From Spirochaetota bacterium (GTDB taxonomy: Bacteria > Spirochaetota > UBA4802 > JAKQUI01), in NCBI GenBank assembly GCA_029562645.1, contig JAKQUI010000048.1:310001-374000 (forward strand): 64,000 nucleotides of DNA, given 5' to 3'. A program made the translations under genes and the position numbers. Shown here in pieces: positions 36,053 to 45,867 of the stretch. Numbering within the stretch: the stretch's first letter is position 1; the number at the start of each line of letters is the position of its first letter. Under the pieces are notes generated by a model that did not search any database, was not told the DNA's origin, and saw only the letters and a program-made list of their open reading frames with translations.

Positions 36053-36979
36053 TTAGCGGTGCTCACGTTCGGCAAGATACGCATACGCGTGTACGGCGGC
36101 AACCGCCGCATCGCCGCACGCGGCGACGATCTGCCGGATCGACCCCTCGCGGAGATCCCCGGCGGCGAACAGACCGTCGATACGCGTTTTCATGTCGCGA
36201 TTGACGATCACCTCGCCCGCCGGATTCAAGAGCTCCGCGGGACAATACGCCGTGTTCGGCTCGTAGCCCACAAACACGAACACGCCATCAACGTGCTGCT
36301 CGGACTGCACGTTCGTTTTTTTGTTGATGAGGGTCACGGATTCGACCGACGTCGCGCCATTGATGGATCCGACGACGGTATCGTACACCGGAGTGATGCG
36401 ATCGTTCGAAAGAACGCGGTCTTGCAGGATCTTCGCACCGCGAAACTCGTCCCGACGATGAATGAGATACACACGGGTCGCGAACCGAGTGAGGAAGAGC
36501 GCCTCCTCGAGGGCCGTGTTCCCGCCGCCGATCACCGCAACGGTACGCCCCTTGTAGAAGGCACCGTCGCAGGTCGCGCAGTATGATACGCCGCGCCCGG
36601 TAAACTCGACCTCGCCGGGGACGCCGACCTTCTTGAACGACGCGCCGGTCGCCAAAATGACCGCGCGCGCGGCGTGTTCCCCGCCATCCGCCGTGGTCAC
36701 GATGAAGGAATCCGCAGCATCGTCCTTTCGTATGCCGGCGACGTCGACGCTTTCGATCGGAACCCCCAATCGGCGCGCCTGGGCCTCCATGGCGCTCATA
36801 AGCTCCCAGCCGGGAATCGGATTTTCAAACCCCGGGTAGTTCTCGACCTCATAGGTGTTGACTACCTGCCCGCCCGGAGAAAACTTCTCGAGGATGGCGC
36901 ATTCGATACCGGCGCGCACGGCATAGATCGCCGCCGTGAGACCCGCCGGGCCCGCCCCGATGATCAATAGGTCCTTCAT
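36053..36979 (-). CDS. trxB: Thioredoxin reductase
   Basis: A 308-residue flavoprotein. FAD site IIGAGPAGLTAAIYAVRAG, redox-active disulfide VSYCATCDGAFYKG, NADPH site AVIGGGNTALEEALFL and the C-terminal FAD motif LFAAGDLREGSIRQIVAACG are all present. It passes electrons from NADPH to thioredoxin. It lies 32 bases upstream of the phosphorylase gene on the same strand and is divergent from icd across a 126-base AT-rich gap. Confidence 0.97.
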   Translation of the reverse strand: MKDLLIIGAGPAGLTAAIYAVRAGIECAILEKFSPGGQVVNTYEVENYPGFENPIPGWELMSAMEAQARRLGVPIESVDVAGIRKDDAADSFIVTTADGGEHAARAVILATGASFKKVGVPGEVEFTGRGVSYCATCDGAFYKGRTVAVIGGGNTALEEALFLTRFATRVYLIHRRDEFRGAKILQDRVLSNDRITPVYDTVVGSINGATSVESVTLINKKTNVQSEQHVDGVFVFVGYEPNTAYCPAELLNPAGEVIVNRDMKTRIDGLFAAGDLREGSIRQIVAACGDAAVAAVHAYAYLAEREHR

Positions 36980-37105
36980 GATTCTTCACGCCCGGCAAAA
37001 CGATTGTTCTGATTCTTCATATCATCAACATTAAAAAATATTGAAATATTAGCAATAATATTTTTTTATGGCGAACCCCCGAACATTTTCCCACAGGAGA
37101 CCCAA

Positions 37106-38317
37106 ATGTCAGATCGCATACAGTATCAAAATGGAACCGTAACCGTACCGGACAAGCCGGTTGTTCTTTTCATAGAGGGAGATGGCACCGGCCCCGATAT
37201 CTGGCGCGCCACACGGCACGTTCTCGACGCCGCGGTCGCATCGGCCTATGGCGGATCGCGCGCCATCACCTGGCGGGAGGTCCTCGCCGGCGAAAAGGCG
37301 TTCAATACGACCGGCAACTGGCTTCCCGACGAAACGCTCGACGCGATCAAGGAATACAAGGTCGCGATCAAGGGCCCGCTCACCACGCCGGTGGGCGGCG
37401 GGATCCGCAGTATCAACGTCGCCCTTCGACAGGTGCTCAACCTCTATGCGTGCATACGCCCCGTTCGCTACCTCAAGGGCGTTCCCAGCCCCGTCGTCCG
37501 TCCCGATGCGGTGAATATGATCATCTTCCGCGAGAACATGGAGGACCTCTACGCCGGCATCGAATGGAAGGAGGGCTCTGAAGAAGCGAAGCGCATCATC
37601 GACTTCATCCGATCCGAGCTTAAGAAGGACATCCGGCCGGACTCCGGCATTGGCATCAAGCCGATCAGCGAGACCAATACGAAAAACCTCGTCCGAAGCG
37701 CGATCACCTACGCCATCAAGAACAATCGCTCCAGCATCACCCTGGTCCACAAGGGGAACATCATGAAGTTCACCGAAGGGGCGTTTCGCGAATGGGGCTA
37801 CGAACTGGCCGCGAAGGAGTTTGGCGACCACACCGTCACCGAGGACGAACTCTGGTCGAAATTCAACGGAAAATGCCCGCAGGGAAAGATCGTCATCAAG
37901 GACCGCATCGCCGATGCGATGTTCCAGCAGGTGATCCTGCGTCCCGACGAATATGACGTGATCGCAACACCGAACCTGAACGGCGACTACCTCTCCGACG
38001 CCATCGCCGCGCAGATTGGCGGTCTGGGCATGGCCCCCGGCGCGAACATCGGCGACACGTCCGCCGTATTCGAGGCGACCCACGGCACGGCTCCCAAGTA
38101 TGCAAACCAGGACAAGGTGAACCCGGGATCCCTGATCCTTTCGGGCGAGATGATGCTGCGCTTCATGGGATGGACCGAGGCGGCCGACCGGATCATCACG
38201 GCCCTCGAAAAAACGATCCAGCAGAAGAAGGTCACCTACGATCTCGAACGCCAGATGTCGGGAGCGACCCTCCTCACCTGCTCCGCCTTCGGGCGCGCCG
38301 TTGCGGAGAACATGTAG
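37106..38317 (+). CDS. icd: NADP-dependent isocitrate dehydrogenase
   Basis: A 403-residue enzyme of the prokaryotic homodimeric type. Substrate-binding [13 protein letters not shown] includes the serine that is regulated by phosphorylation in E. coli; metal-binding Asp residues are in [36 protein letters not shown] carries the Lys-Tyr pair that marks NADP use. It makes 2-oxoglutarate in the TCA cycle. AGGAGA precedes ATG 37106 at a good distance. Confidence 0.97.
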   Translation: MSDRIQYQNGTVTVPDKPVVLFIEGDGTGPDIWRATRHVLDAAVASAYGGSRAITWREVLAGEKAFNTTGNWLPDETLDAIKEYKVAIKGPLTTPVGGGIRSINVALRQVLNLYACIRPVRYLKGVPSPVVRPDAVNMIIFRENMEDLYAGIEWKEGSEEAKRIIDFIRSELKKDIRPDSGIGIKPISETNTKNLVRSAITYAIKNNRSSITLVHKGNIMKFTEGAFREWGYELAAKEFGDHTVTEDELWSKFNGKCPQGKIVIKDRIADAMFQQVILRPDEYDVIATPNLNGDYLSDAIAAQIGGLGMAPGANIGDTSAVFEATHGTAPKYANQDKVNPGSLILSGEMMLRFMGWTEAADRIITALEKTIQQKKVTYDLERQMSGATLLTCSAFGRAVAENM

Positions 38318-38326
38318 GCGGTCCGA

Positions 38327-38734
38327 TTATTCGAATTCCGCACGCACGGCGTCGTCGGTGAGCGCGACGATGCCGACGATCTCGAGGCAGGCGACGAAAA
38401 ACCTCGCGACGATTAACCCCGCGTCGAGCGCGTGATATTCAAACGCGCCGGTCGCGAGGTTGAAGCACAGCGGCAACGAGTAGGCTGCGTGAAGCTCCAT
38501 CAGTCCAAGCTGCACGTAGCGGCTCATCGGATGACGGAAGAACAATAGCCCCATCTGTACCGCGACAATCAGCGAGAGCGTCATCGCGACAGCCAGCGCG
38601 ACCCGGTTTCCGTAGAGGATGTTCAGGGAAACCATCAGATAGATGATCTCAAGAAAATAGAAAGCGTTCAGATAGGGAAGCTGGGCGACTATCGAGCCGC
38701 GAAATCGTCCATAGAGTGCGATCCAGTGAGCCAT
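38327..38734 (-). CDS. Small integral membrane protein of unknown function
   Basis: A 135-residue protein with about four hydrophobic helices (YFLEIIYLMVSLNILYG; VALAVAMTLSLIVAVQMGLL; HAAYSLPLCFNLATG; LIVARFFVACLEIVGIVAL) and short loops. It lies 4 bases after the anti-sigma gene and is probably co-transcribed with the ECF sigma operon, so it may be part of the same envelope-stress response. No family was recognised. Confidence 0.7.
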   Translation of the reverse strand: MAHWIALYGRFRGSIVAQLPYLNAFYFLEIIYLMVSLNILYGNRVALAVAMTLSLIVAVQMGLLFFRHPMSRYVQLGLMELHAAYSLPLCFNLATGAFEYHALDAGLIVARFFVACLEIVGIVALTDDAVRAEFE

Positions 38735-38738
38735 CGTA

Positions 38739-39482
38739 TCAACGGTGAAAGTTCACCAGTACGTGGATATCCGACTCCGGCATAGCCGGAACGCTTGTCT
38801 GCGGTTCACGTTGCGCTGGTTCGCCCACCAGGAACCGCACGGTCTTGAAGCCGTCCATGTCGCTGCTCACCATGTACGGACGCCGGCCGCCCAGGTGGTA
38901 AAAGGTGTTGAGCATTCGATTGAATTCGCTGGCGCTCACCCGCCCCTCGACATAGGAATCGGTGACCGCGATTATCTTCGCCCGGTGACGTTCGAGGAGC
39001 GACACCGTCGCGTCTTTTTCCACATCGCTCCTGAACACGTTCATTGCGCGCGATATCCGGTTGTGCGCGTACGACACAGGAACCGTAACGGCGCGCGGGT
39101 CTTCGTTCCGGGCGACAGTCGTCGGTCCTGTCGTGTTGAAAAATCCGCCCATGGTCGCGAAGATTGTCCCGGCTATCACGACCGATGCCGCGACGGCCGC
39201 CGTCGCAGCCGAACGGACAGCCCGCGATTTCGACACCCGATGCACGACATGCCCGCCATCCGATATCCGACGCATCGTGTTGCGCACGAACCGATCGGAG
39301 TCGACAAGCCCGAGCCCCTTGAGCGACGAGAGCATCTGCAGCATCTTCCGTATGCGTGCAAGCTCATCCCTGCAGGAAGCGCACCCCGCAAGGTGCCGCT
39401 CGATCGACGTCTTGTCCGCGACGGAAAGCGGCGTATTGTCGGCGTAGGCCGATAGTCTGTCGAAAGAAACATGGTCCATCAT
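38739..39482 (-). CDS. Anti-sigma factor with zinc-binding (zf-HC2/ZAS) domain
   Basis: A 247-residue protein. The N-terminus carries the ZAS motif SIERHLAGCASCRDELARI (HxxxCxxC), which grips ECF sigma factors. One membrane helix lies at about 93-115 (AATAAVAASVVIAGTIFATM), and about 130 periplasmic residues follow without a recognised fold. It should hold the adjacent sigma factor at the membrane and release it on an envelope signal. It overlaps the sigma gene's stop by 4 bases. Confidence 0.88.
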   Translation of the reverse strand: MMDHVSFDRLSAYADNTPLSVADKTSIERHLAGCASCRDELARIRKMLQMLSSLKGLGLVDSDRFVRNTMRRISDGGHVVHRVSKSRAVRSAATAAVAASVVIAGTIFATMGGFFNTTGPTTVARNEDPRAVTVPVSYAHNRISRAMNVFRSDVEKDATVSLLERHRAKIIAVTDSYVEGRVSASEFNRMLNTFYHLGGRRPYMVSSDMDGFKTVRFLVGEPAQREPQTSVPAMPESDIHVLVNFHR

Positions 39483-40051
39483 GACAGGAGCCCCCGTTCC
39501 GAAAGCCGTTTCTTCAGCATCTCGCGCCCCCGGTGTATGCGCACCTTGACGTTGGCGAGGTTAATCGAAAGCATGGAACTGATATCGTTGTACGAGTACC
39601 CTTCGATGTCGCGCAGGACGAGGATCTCCCGGTAATCGTCGGGAAGCTTGAACAGCTCCTCCTTGACGATCCGGAGCGAGTCTCGGTCGATCACCCCCGC
39701 CTCGATATCCACGCGCTCGTCGTGGATCTGCATCTCGAATTCGGTGTCGTCGGGGCGGTTGATGGAGACGCTCGCCTGTCTCCGGCTCTTCTTCTGGTGG
39801 TTTTTGCAGTAGTTGATGGTAATGCTGAACAGCCAGGTGTAGAATTTCGACTCGCCCCTGAACGACGCCAGCGACTCATAGGCCATGACGAAAATATCCT
39901 GGGTCACGTCGGCCGCCTCGTCATAATTATTCACCTTCGAGTATACGTATCGGAAGAGCTTATCGTTGTAGCGTTTGATAATCTCCTCGAAGGCGTCCGC
40001 GTCTCCCGCAAGCACGCGGGCGATCACGGCATCATCAGAATAATCAGACAT
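39479..40051 (-). CDS. ECF RNA polymerase sigma factor (RpoE-like)
   Basis: A 190-residue sigma factor. Region 2 is DAFEEIIKRYNDKLFRYVYS with DVTQDIFVMAYESLASFRG and FYTWLFSITINYCKNH; region 4 is LPDDYREILVLRDIEGYSYN with NLANVKVRIHRGREMLKKRL. It pairs with the overlapping ZAS anti-sigma gene. The tyrS stop is 31 bases upstream, so it is expressed with tyrS or from a promoter inside it. No upstream autoregulatory promoter could be read with confidence. Confidence 0.94.
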   Translation of the reverse strand: MSDYSDDAVIARVLAGDADAFEEIIKRYNDKLFRYVYSKVNNYDEAADVTQDIFVMAYESLASFRGESKFYTWLFSITINYCKNHQKKSRRQASVSINRPDDTEFEMQIHDERVDIEAGVIDRDSLRIVKEELFKLPDDYREILVLRDIEGYSYNDISSMLSINLANVKVRIHRGREMLKKRLSERGLLS

Positions 40052-40082
40052 TCAGTTTATCCGACGGTTACACACTATTTTA

Positions 40083-41297
40083 TTATCCGGTGATTTTCAT
40101 GAAACGACGCTTCCCAACCTTGATGACGCACGTTGCGGGGAGCGGAAGCTCGTAATCGTCCTTCTCGACGCGGTCGCTGTCGATGTACACGCCCCCGCCG
40201 GAAATGAGCCGCCTGGCCTCGCCGTTCGATTTCGCCATGCCGGAAAGCACCAGAAGCTTCACGATCCAGATTTTCCCGTCCGATTTCTCGGACTCCGGTA
40301 TGGCATACTCTTCGATGGTATCCGGCAGGTCCTTGCGAACGAAAATCCGGTTGAATTCCGCCTCGGCGGCGTCCGCCGTCTCACGATCGTAGAACTGGGC
40401 GCAAATCTCCTTGCCGAGCCGAACCTTCACGTCCCGCGGATGGACGCTCCCATCGGCGATGCCCGCCTTGAGGCCCGCGACCTCGTCGAGGGGAACGTCG
40501 GTGACGAGCTCGTAGTACCAGAACATGAGGTCGTCCGAGATGGACATCACCTTGCCGAAGATCTCCTTCGGCGGCTCGTTAATTCCAATGTAGTTCCCCA
40601 GGGACTTGCTCATTTTCTGCACGCCGTCAAGGCCCACCAGCAGCGGCATGGTCATGATCACCTGGGGCTCCTGGCCGTACTCGCGCTGCATGTCCCGGCC
40701 AACGAGCAGGTTGAATTTCTGATCCGTGCCGCCCAGTTCGATGTCAGCCTTGAGCGCGACCGAGTCGTAGCCCTGGATCAGCGGATAGAGGAATTCCAGA
40801 ATCGATATGGGCTTGCCGTCCCGATATCGGTTGGCGAAATCGTCACGTTCGAGCATGCGCGCGACATTGTATTTCGCGGTGAGCTCGAGCACGTCGGCGA
40901 AGCGCATCTGCTCGCACCATCGCGAGTTGAAATCGACGACCGTCTTCTCCCGATCGAGGATCTTGAATACCTGTTTTTTGTACGTTTCCGCATTGGCCAG
41001 CACCTCCTCGCGTGTCAGGCGCTTGCGGGTGTCCTGCTTGCCCGAGGGATCGCCGATCATACCGGTGAAGTCGCCGATCAGGAACACGATGGTGTGTCCC
41101 ATGGACTGGAAGTGCCGCATCTTGCGCAGGAGGACCGTATGGCCCAGGTGGATGTCGGGGGCGGTGGGATCGAATCCCGCCTTCACGATGAGCGGCCGGT
41201 TCTCGCGCTGAGACCGCTCGACCTTTTTCACGAATTCGTCCTCGGGGATAATCTCCTCGACGCCGCGTTTCAGTAGTTCCACGTCATTGTGTATCAT
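40083..41297 (-). CDS. tyrS: Tyrosyl-tRNA synthetase
   Basis: A 404-residue class I synthetase of the TyrZ-like length. The HIGH motif is [17 protein letters not shown] and the KMSKS loop is [14 protein letters not shown]. The C-terminal S4 RNA-binding domain includes [20 protein letters not shown]. It charges tRNA-Tyr, whose gene lies at 50442-50523 in this window. ATG 41297 gives the typical start ([20 protein letters not shown]); the longer frame to 41342 has no support. Confidence 0.96.
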   Translation of the reverse strand: MIHNDVELLKRGVEEIIPEDEFVKKVERSQRENRPLIVKAGFDPTAPDIHLGHTVLLRKMRHFQSMGHTIVFLIGDFTGMIGDPSGKQDTRKRLTREEVLANAETYKKQVFKILDREKTVVDFNSRWCEQMRFADVLELTAKYNVARMLERDDFANRYRDGKPISILEFLYPLIQGYDSVALKADIELGGTDQKFNLLVGRDMQREYGQEPQVIMTMPLLVGLDGVQKMSKSLGNYIGINEPPKEIFGKVMSISDDLMFWYYELVTDVPLDEVAGLKAGIADGSVHPRDVKVRLGKEICAQFYDRETADAAEAEFNRIFVRKDLPDTIEEYAIPESEKSDGKIWIVKLLVLSGMAKSNGEARRLISGGGVYIDSDRVEKDDYELPLPATCVIKVGKRRFMKITG

Positions 41298-41415
41298 CGC
41301 ACAATCCCTGTAGTGCCGCGTGCGCGCATAATCGAGTCGCATGCGCGTCCGGTATCGTCCGGAGATTGCACCACAAATCAGATGGCGGGTTTCTGCAATA
41401 ACATTTTTTACGCCA

Positions 41416-41904
41416 TCACGCGCGAATCATGATGAGCGCGACCGCTTGCGCGGCGATCCCCTCTCCCCGTCCGGGAAACCCGAGGCCTTCCGTCGTTTTC
41501 CCCTTGATACCGATGCGGGAAATATCGAGATCGCCCAGCGCGCGTCCGATCGCCCGCTTCATCTCCTCCGCGTGCGGAAGGATCTTCGGCATCTGGCACT
41601 GCACGACCGAATCGATGTTGACGATCGCAACCGACCGGGCCACAAGCATTTCATGGACGGCCGTAAGCAGGCGAAGGCTGTCGGCGCCACGATAGCGCTC
41701 GTCGGTGTCCGGAAAGTGCGCGCCGATATCGCCAAGGCCGGCGGCCCCGAGAAGCGCATCAATGATCGCGTGAACCAGGACATCGGCGTCGGAGTGGCCA
41801 TCGAGCCCGCGGTCGAACGGTATGCGCACTCCTCCGATGATGCACGGGCGCCCCTGCACCAATCGATGCACGTCGTACCCGATGCCGATGCGAAATGAAT
41901 CCAT
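41416..41904 (-). CDS. ispF: 2-C-methyl-D-erythritol 2,4-cyclodiphosphate synthase
   Basis: A 162-residue IspF. The zinc-binding [12 protein letters not shown] with [20 protein letters not shown] and the substrate loop [19 protein letters not shown] are complete, as is the C-terminal [20 protein letters not shown]. It forms MEcPP in the non-mevalonate isoprenoid pathway. It starts 61 bases after the STAS gene in the same direction. Confidence 0.97.
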   Translation of the reverse strand: MDSFRIGIGYDVHRLVQGRPCIIGGVRIPFDRGLDGHSDADVLVHAIIDALLGAAGLGDIGAHFPDTDERYRGADSLRLLTAVHEMLVARSVAIVNIDSVVQCQMPKILPHAEEMKRAIGRALGDLDISRIGIKGKTTEGLGFPGRGEGIAAQAVALIMIRA

Positions 41905-41965
41905 GGGATAATCCGTTATGGATGCAACGAGCGCGCGCTATTGAAAACGGAGCGCACCGATTCCG

Positions 41966-42265
41966 TCACAGATTGAATACGTCCGATAGCGAACTGAGCT
42001 GAAGAACATTGAGGACCTGCGAGCTGACTTTTTCTATTTTAAGTGCTTTTCCCTTCTTTTTTTGCATCTTCAGAAGGCTAATGAGGACGCCAACACCCGA
42101 TGAATCGATGTAGTCAACTTTGGAAAGGTCGATTTCGACATCTTTGTTGGCATTCTGGCCAATTTCAAAGAGCTTTTCCTTGAACTCTTTGATCGTCATC
42201 ATTTCAATATCGCCGCTGACGACAATATCAACCTGTGTGTTTCCGTCATTTATCTTTATATCCAT
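41966..42265 (-). CDS. STAS-domain anti-anti-sigma factor
   Basis: A 99-residue single STAS domain like SpoIIAA/RsbV. The phosphorylatable serine is in LSKVDYIDSSGVGVLISLLK. Such proteins bind anti-sigma kinases when unphosphorylated and are reactivated by SpoIIE/RsbU phosphatases; the PP2C protein at 8859-11003 is a candidate partner. No RsbW-type kinase is seen in the window. It lies 66 bases after recJ. Confidence 0.93.
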   Translation of the reverse strand: MDIKINDGNTQVDIVVSGDIEMMTIKEFKEKLFEIGQNANKDVEIDLSKVDYIDSSGVGVLISLLKMQKKKGKALKIEKVSSQVLNVLQLSSLSDVFNL

Positions 42266-42331
42266 AGTGGCTACCCAATTCCCGCCCCGTGAGTTTCAAT
42301 GGCGTTACAATTTCATCAATGGCGATAAAAG

Positions 42332-44449
42332 TCAAATATTAATTTTTTCGTTTGATGATCCGCTTTCGCGCAGGTCGATTAGGACCAATTGAGAAGTGAC
42401 ACGCCCGTTATATTCGTTCAGTGACAGCCGATACACCAGGTCAATCGGGCCGTTGTTGGCATGGCGTTCCATGGCATCGGCCATGTTCCAGCCCACCGCC
42501 TCACAGCGGAATGGGGCCGCCAGCTGGTATTTGCCGTGGACTTTGTCCTTGCCAATCCGTAAAAAATCGCGAACCATCACCCCGCGTGAAAGAAACACGG
42601 GTTCTTCATTTTTATTGCCGTAGGGTTCGAGCGATGAGAGTGCGCCGACGAATTCGGTCGTGATGACCTCTATCGGAATCTCGCAGTCTATGCGCACTAT
42701 CGGCGCACGCCCGATATACGATTGCGTCGCCTCGCGGATGCACGCTTCTATCTCCGGAAGCGATTCGGCGCGCGTCGTAAAGCCGAAGGCTTGTTCGTGT
42801 CCGCCGAATTTCTCGAAGAAGCCCTGCGCCGATGATACAATCGACAAGAAATCGCACGCGACCGAGCTCCTGCCCGACCCCTTCACCAGGCCAGTGGCCC
42901 CTTGATGTGAGACAACGATTACCGGCTTCTGATAATGTCCGGACAATCGATTCGCGACCAGTCCCGTAAGTCCATCAGGCGTATCATTGCGGACCAGAAA
43001 CAGCACTCCCGTATCGTCCGTCTCGGCGTTCGACATATCGCGAACGATTGACGTAAAGATTTCATCAACCATGGCCCGACGGCGCTCATTGAGCGATCCG
43101 ATCTCCTTCAGGATAACTCCCAATTCGGCGTTTTCGCGCTCAAGAAAGAACTTCGCGGTCAGTTCCGTTTTCCCGAAGCGCCCGGGGGCATTGAGGGACG
43201 GCACGATGTTCCAACTCACATTGCGCGCCGAAAGCGATTTGAGGCCGCCAACCATGTATGCGAGTCCCGGATGCGAGGTCGCGGGGAGGTTTTTGAGTCC
43301 ATGATGGACGATAATCCTGTTTTCGCCTATCACCGGCATGATGTCGGCAATAGTACCCAGGGCCACCAAGGGCATGGTTGTTTCGATGTAATTGCGCAGC
43401 TTTTCTGATTTCCTGAAGTCTATCTCAGATACGAGGGCAGCGAGGGCACCCGGGACATCGCTCATCGAACGCTCCAGGCCCAGAGCTCGGCACAATGCGT
43501 CCAGTCCGTCACCTGCAGGAACCGTGCCGGCATCGCTGACATCGCGCACAAGCGTCGCGAGATCGAACATGCGCCGCCCCGGCACGCATTCCGAGGGGAC
43601 CCATCCATAGCGATCGCCAAGCGACACGATGCACGCAGAATCGTCAGGAACAATATTCGGCAAGCGAATTCGCGCCGATTGCGCATCGAGAGATTCGACC
43701 GAGACGACCGCGCCATCGGTCATCGAAAGAGCGACGAGCGCATCGCCGAGCTCACAGAGCACCAGGAGCGGCTTTTGGAAGCCGCTGCGATAGCTCATCA
43801 GCACGCCGCAACAGAGTTTGAAGGTCACCCCGACGCCGGCAAGGTCCTTAAATGGATAGTGGCAATCATGGCGCTTCGGGTTAACGATGATCGCATCGGG
43901 GAGACGGTCGTCGGGATGATGATGATCGCATACGATGACATCAATGCCGGCGGCGCGCGCCAGCGCGATCTCTTCGACATCACGAATCCCCGAATCGAGC
44001 GTAACGAGCAAACGGACGCCGGCGGCGATCATTTCATCGACCACCGCCCGGGTGAGGCCATAGGTCTCATCCGCGACCGGATAACGCATGATGATGTCTA
44101 TGGACGGATTGATGCGAGCGATCAGACCATGAAGAACGGCCAGCGAGGTCAGTCCGTCCAGGTCCGAATCGGAAAAAATTCCGATTCGTTCCCCGGACTC
44201 GAGCGCACGCCGAAGACGCGAGACGGCGTCATGCATCCCCTCGAGCTGGAACGGGCTGTATAGATACGAAAGTCGCGGTGAAAGAAACCGCTCGGCCTGC
44301 GCTGGATCGTCGACACCGCGACCGACCATCAGACGCGCAATAAACGGGTTGATCCCGGAGGCAGCGGCGATCGATTCGGCGCGCGATTCGTCAATCTCGG
44401 CGATCCGCCATTCGTGCCCGGCTGCGGATTTATCTCGAATCGGAATCAC
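42332..44449 (-). CDS. recJ: RecJ-type single-strand-specific 5'-3' exonuclease with an extra insert
   Basis: A 705-residue protein. DHH motifs: GIFSDSDLDGLTSLAVLHG, VTLDSGIRDVEEI, DVIVCDHHHPDDRLPDA with NPKR, and LVALGTIADIMPVIGENR. DHHA1 is marked by KFGGHEQAFGFTTRAES, and an OB-like C-terminal region follows. Between GVGVTFKLCCGVLMSYRSG and LVALGTIADIMPV about 120 extra residues are inserted compared with ordinary RecJ. GTG 44449 follows GAGGGA and overlaps the RNase H gene by 20 bases; TTG 44461 is less likely. RecJ acts in recombination and mismatch repair. Confidence 0.88.
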   Translation of the reverse strand: MIPIRDKSAAGHEWRIAEIDESRAESIAAASGINPFIARLMVGRGVDDPAQAERFLSPRLSYLYSPFQLEGMHDAVSRLRRALESGERIGIFSDSDLDGLTSLAVLHGLIARINPSIDIIMRYPVADETYGLTRAVVDEMIAAGVRLLVTLDSGIRDVEEIALARAAGIDVIVCDHHHPDDRLPDAIIVNPKRHDCHYPFKDLAGVGVTFKLCCGVLMSYRSGFQKPLLVLCELGDALVALSMTDGAVVSVESLDAQSARIRLPNIVPDDSACIVSLGDRYGWVPSECVPGRRMFDLATLVRDVSDAGTVPAGDGLDALCRALGLERSMSDVPGALAALVSEIDFRKSEKLRNYIETTMPLVALGTIADIMPVIGENRIIVHHGLKNLPATSHPGLAYMVGGLKSLSARNVSWNIVPSLNAPGRFGKTELTAKFFLERENAELGVILKEIGSLNERRRAMVDEIFTSIVRDMSNAETDDTGVLFLVRNDTPDGLTGLVANRLSGHYQKPVIVVSHQGATGLVKGSGRSSVACDFLSIVSSAQGFFEKFGGHEQAFGFTTRAESLPEIEACIREATQSYIGRAPIVRIDCEIPIEVITTEFVGALSSLEPYGNKNEEPVFLSRGVMVRDFLRIGKDKVHGKYQLAAPFRCEAVGWNMADAMERHANNGPIDLVYRLSLNEYNGRVTSQLVLIDLRESGSSNEKINI

Positions 44450-45128
44450 CCGATCCCTCAACCGCCTTTTTTGCGAGATAATCCGCCTTGTCGTTGAACG
44501 TGCGCATCACATGCTCGATTTTGAACGAGGGCACCATTTTCTTGAGCGCCATGGCCTCTTCGTACAGGGAGCGAATCGAGTCGTTCTTGACCTTGTACTC
44601 ACCCTTGATTTGCTTGACCACGAGCTCGGAGTCCGTTCGCACCCTGAGCTCGCGCGCTTTGAAATACACCGCGATCTTGAGCGCCTTGACCAGGGCGTAA
44701 TACTCTGCGTAATTATTGGTGCGCTTTCCGATGTATGATGACACTTTGCCTACTTGCCTGCCGTCGCGATCGAAAATCACGATCCCGATCCCTGCCGGGC
44801 CCGGGTTCCCGCTGGAGGCGCCGTCGGTGTTCATAACCAGCGTCGAGGAAAAAGGTATCGCCGAGAGTTCCGCTCCGGAAAATAGCTGGGCGACATCGAC
44901 ATCGTCACTGTCCGGACGATCCTCGCTCTCGGCAGTCACCGCTTTCGCTTCCTTCTTGATGACGACCTTCTTTCTCGTCGTAACCTTGTGATGGGCGAGC
45001 AGGATGTCGCGTGCGTTTTCGACTAGCGCGACAACGTCCGCGACGCTCGCATCACCGAGCTCGGCAATCTTCTCGAGGCTCTTCCCCTCGGCGAGAAGCT
45101 GCAAGACCCTATCCATGCTTAACATCAT
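44430..45128 (-). CDS. Ribonuclease HI-family protein with N-terminal helical domain
   Basis: A 232-residue protein. The C-terminal 140 residues are RNase HI: MNTDGASSGNPGPAGIG (first Asp), TNNYAEYYALVKALK (Glu), LRVRTDSELVVKQIKGEYKV (Asp) and FNDKADYLAKKAVE (last Asp), so the DEDD set is complete. The first 60 residues form a helical, HTH-like domain (LQLLAEGKSLEKIAELGDAS), joined by a Lys/Glu-rich linker. RNase HI cuts RNA in RNA-DNA hybrids. ATG 45128 follows GGAAG; a longer frame to 45302 runs through the next gene and is rejected. It is coupled to recJ. Confidence 0.9.
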   Translation of the reverse strand: MMLSMDRVLQLLAEGKSLEKIAELGDASVADVVALVENARDILLAHHKVTTRKKVVIKKEAKAVTAESEDRPDSDDVDVAQLFSGAELSAIPFSSTLVMNTDGASSGNPGPAGIGIVIFDRDGRQVGKVSSYIGKRTNNYAEYYALVKALKIAVYFKARELRVRTDSELVVKQIKGEYKVKNDSIRSLYEEAMALKKMVPSFKIEHVMRTFNDKADYLAKKAVEGSGDSDSR

Positions 45129-45153
45129 ATCTGTATCTTCCAGTTTTTTTACG

Positions 45154-45867
45154 TCATCGTGACGGAGCGGCGATGAACAGATATCGGCCGCAATTAATGC
45201 ATGTGGCGATTTTATCGTCCCGCCCGGCGTCCGTAACAAGATACGGCGGCAGCTCAAAGTGGCAAACGCCGCACGATGAACCGTCGATGCGCGCGAGGGC
45301 AACGCCGCTCGCGGACTCAGTCATCTTTTGAAAGCGAACGCGCACCGGCGGCGACAGCCCCGTGAGTAGCTCGGCAAACTGCCCTCGATGCTCCTCACCC
45401 AGTGCATCAAAGCGCAAAATCCGCTCGCGCAACCGTTCGATCGCCGCCTCCGATTCGCTCCTGAGTGCGGCAAGTCCCTCCCGGCTTTTACCGAGGGCTA
45501 ACTCGTTCTCGGCGATCTCGTCGATCATCGCAATGAGCGATTCCTCGAGATTTCCCCGGTCCGATTTCGCGCGTGACAGCTCGGCGTTGAGCGCATCGAG
45601 CTCCTTTTCGGTCTTCAGGTGTGCCTGACGCGACTCCAGCCGCGAGACCGTCTCATCCAAATTTTTAAGCTCAAGCTCCAATTGGCGCATATTGGTCTTG
45701 AGCGCTTTAAGGCCGGTTTCCGCGTCATTGACCTCTTTTTCGTACGCGGATATTTTTGCGTTGGTATCGGCGATCTCGCGCTCCGATGACTGCCGATCGG
45801 CCCGCGCCCGGACCACGGCGTCCCAATGGCGCTGCAATTCTATCATAATGATGATTTCTTTATTCAT
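45154..45867 (-). CDS. Coiled-coil protein with C4 zinc ribbon (DUF164 / zf-RING_7 type)
   Basis: A 237-residue protein. About 170 residues of continuous coiled coil (IADTNAKISAYEKEVNDAET through SRLESRQAHLKTEKELDALN) precede a zinc ribbon with CGVCHFELPP and ATCINCGRYLF. This matches the conserved zinc-ribbon family found upstream of RNase H-like genes in many bacteria, whose role is unclear (nucleic-acid binding is suspected). ATG 45867 overlaps the Nif3 stop by 8 bases; ATG 45846 is possible. Confidence 0.88.
   Translation of the reverse strand: MNKEIIIMIELQRHWDAVVRARADRQSSEREIADTNAKISAYEKEVNDAETGLKALKTNMRQLELELKNLDETVSRLESRQAHLKTEKELDALNAELSRAKSDRGNLEESLIAMIDEIAENELALGKSREGLAALRSESEAAIERLRERILRFDALGEEHRGQFAELLTGLSPPVRVRFQKMTESASGVALARIDGSSCGVCHFELPPYLVTDAGRDDKIATCINCGRYLFIAAPSR

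Noticed and set aside
44430-45302. Longer start for the RNase H gene giving an N-terminal extension of 58 residues.
   Set aside because: The extension overlaps the zinc-ribbon gene in another frame and is low-complexity Arg/Ser; ATG 45128 has a ribosome site.
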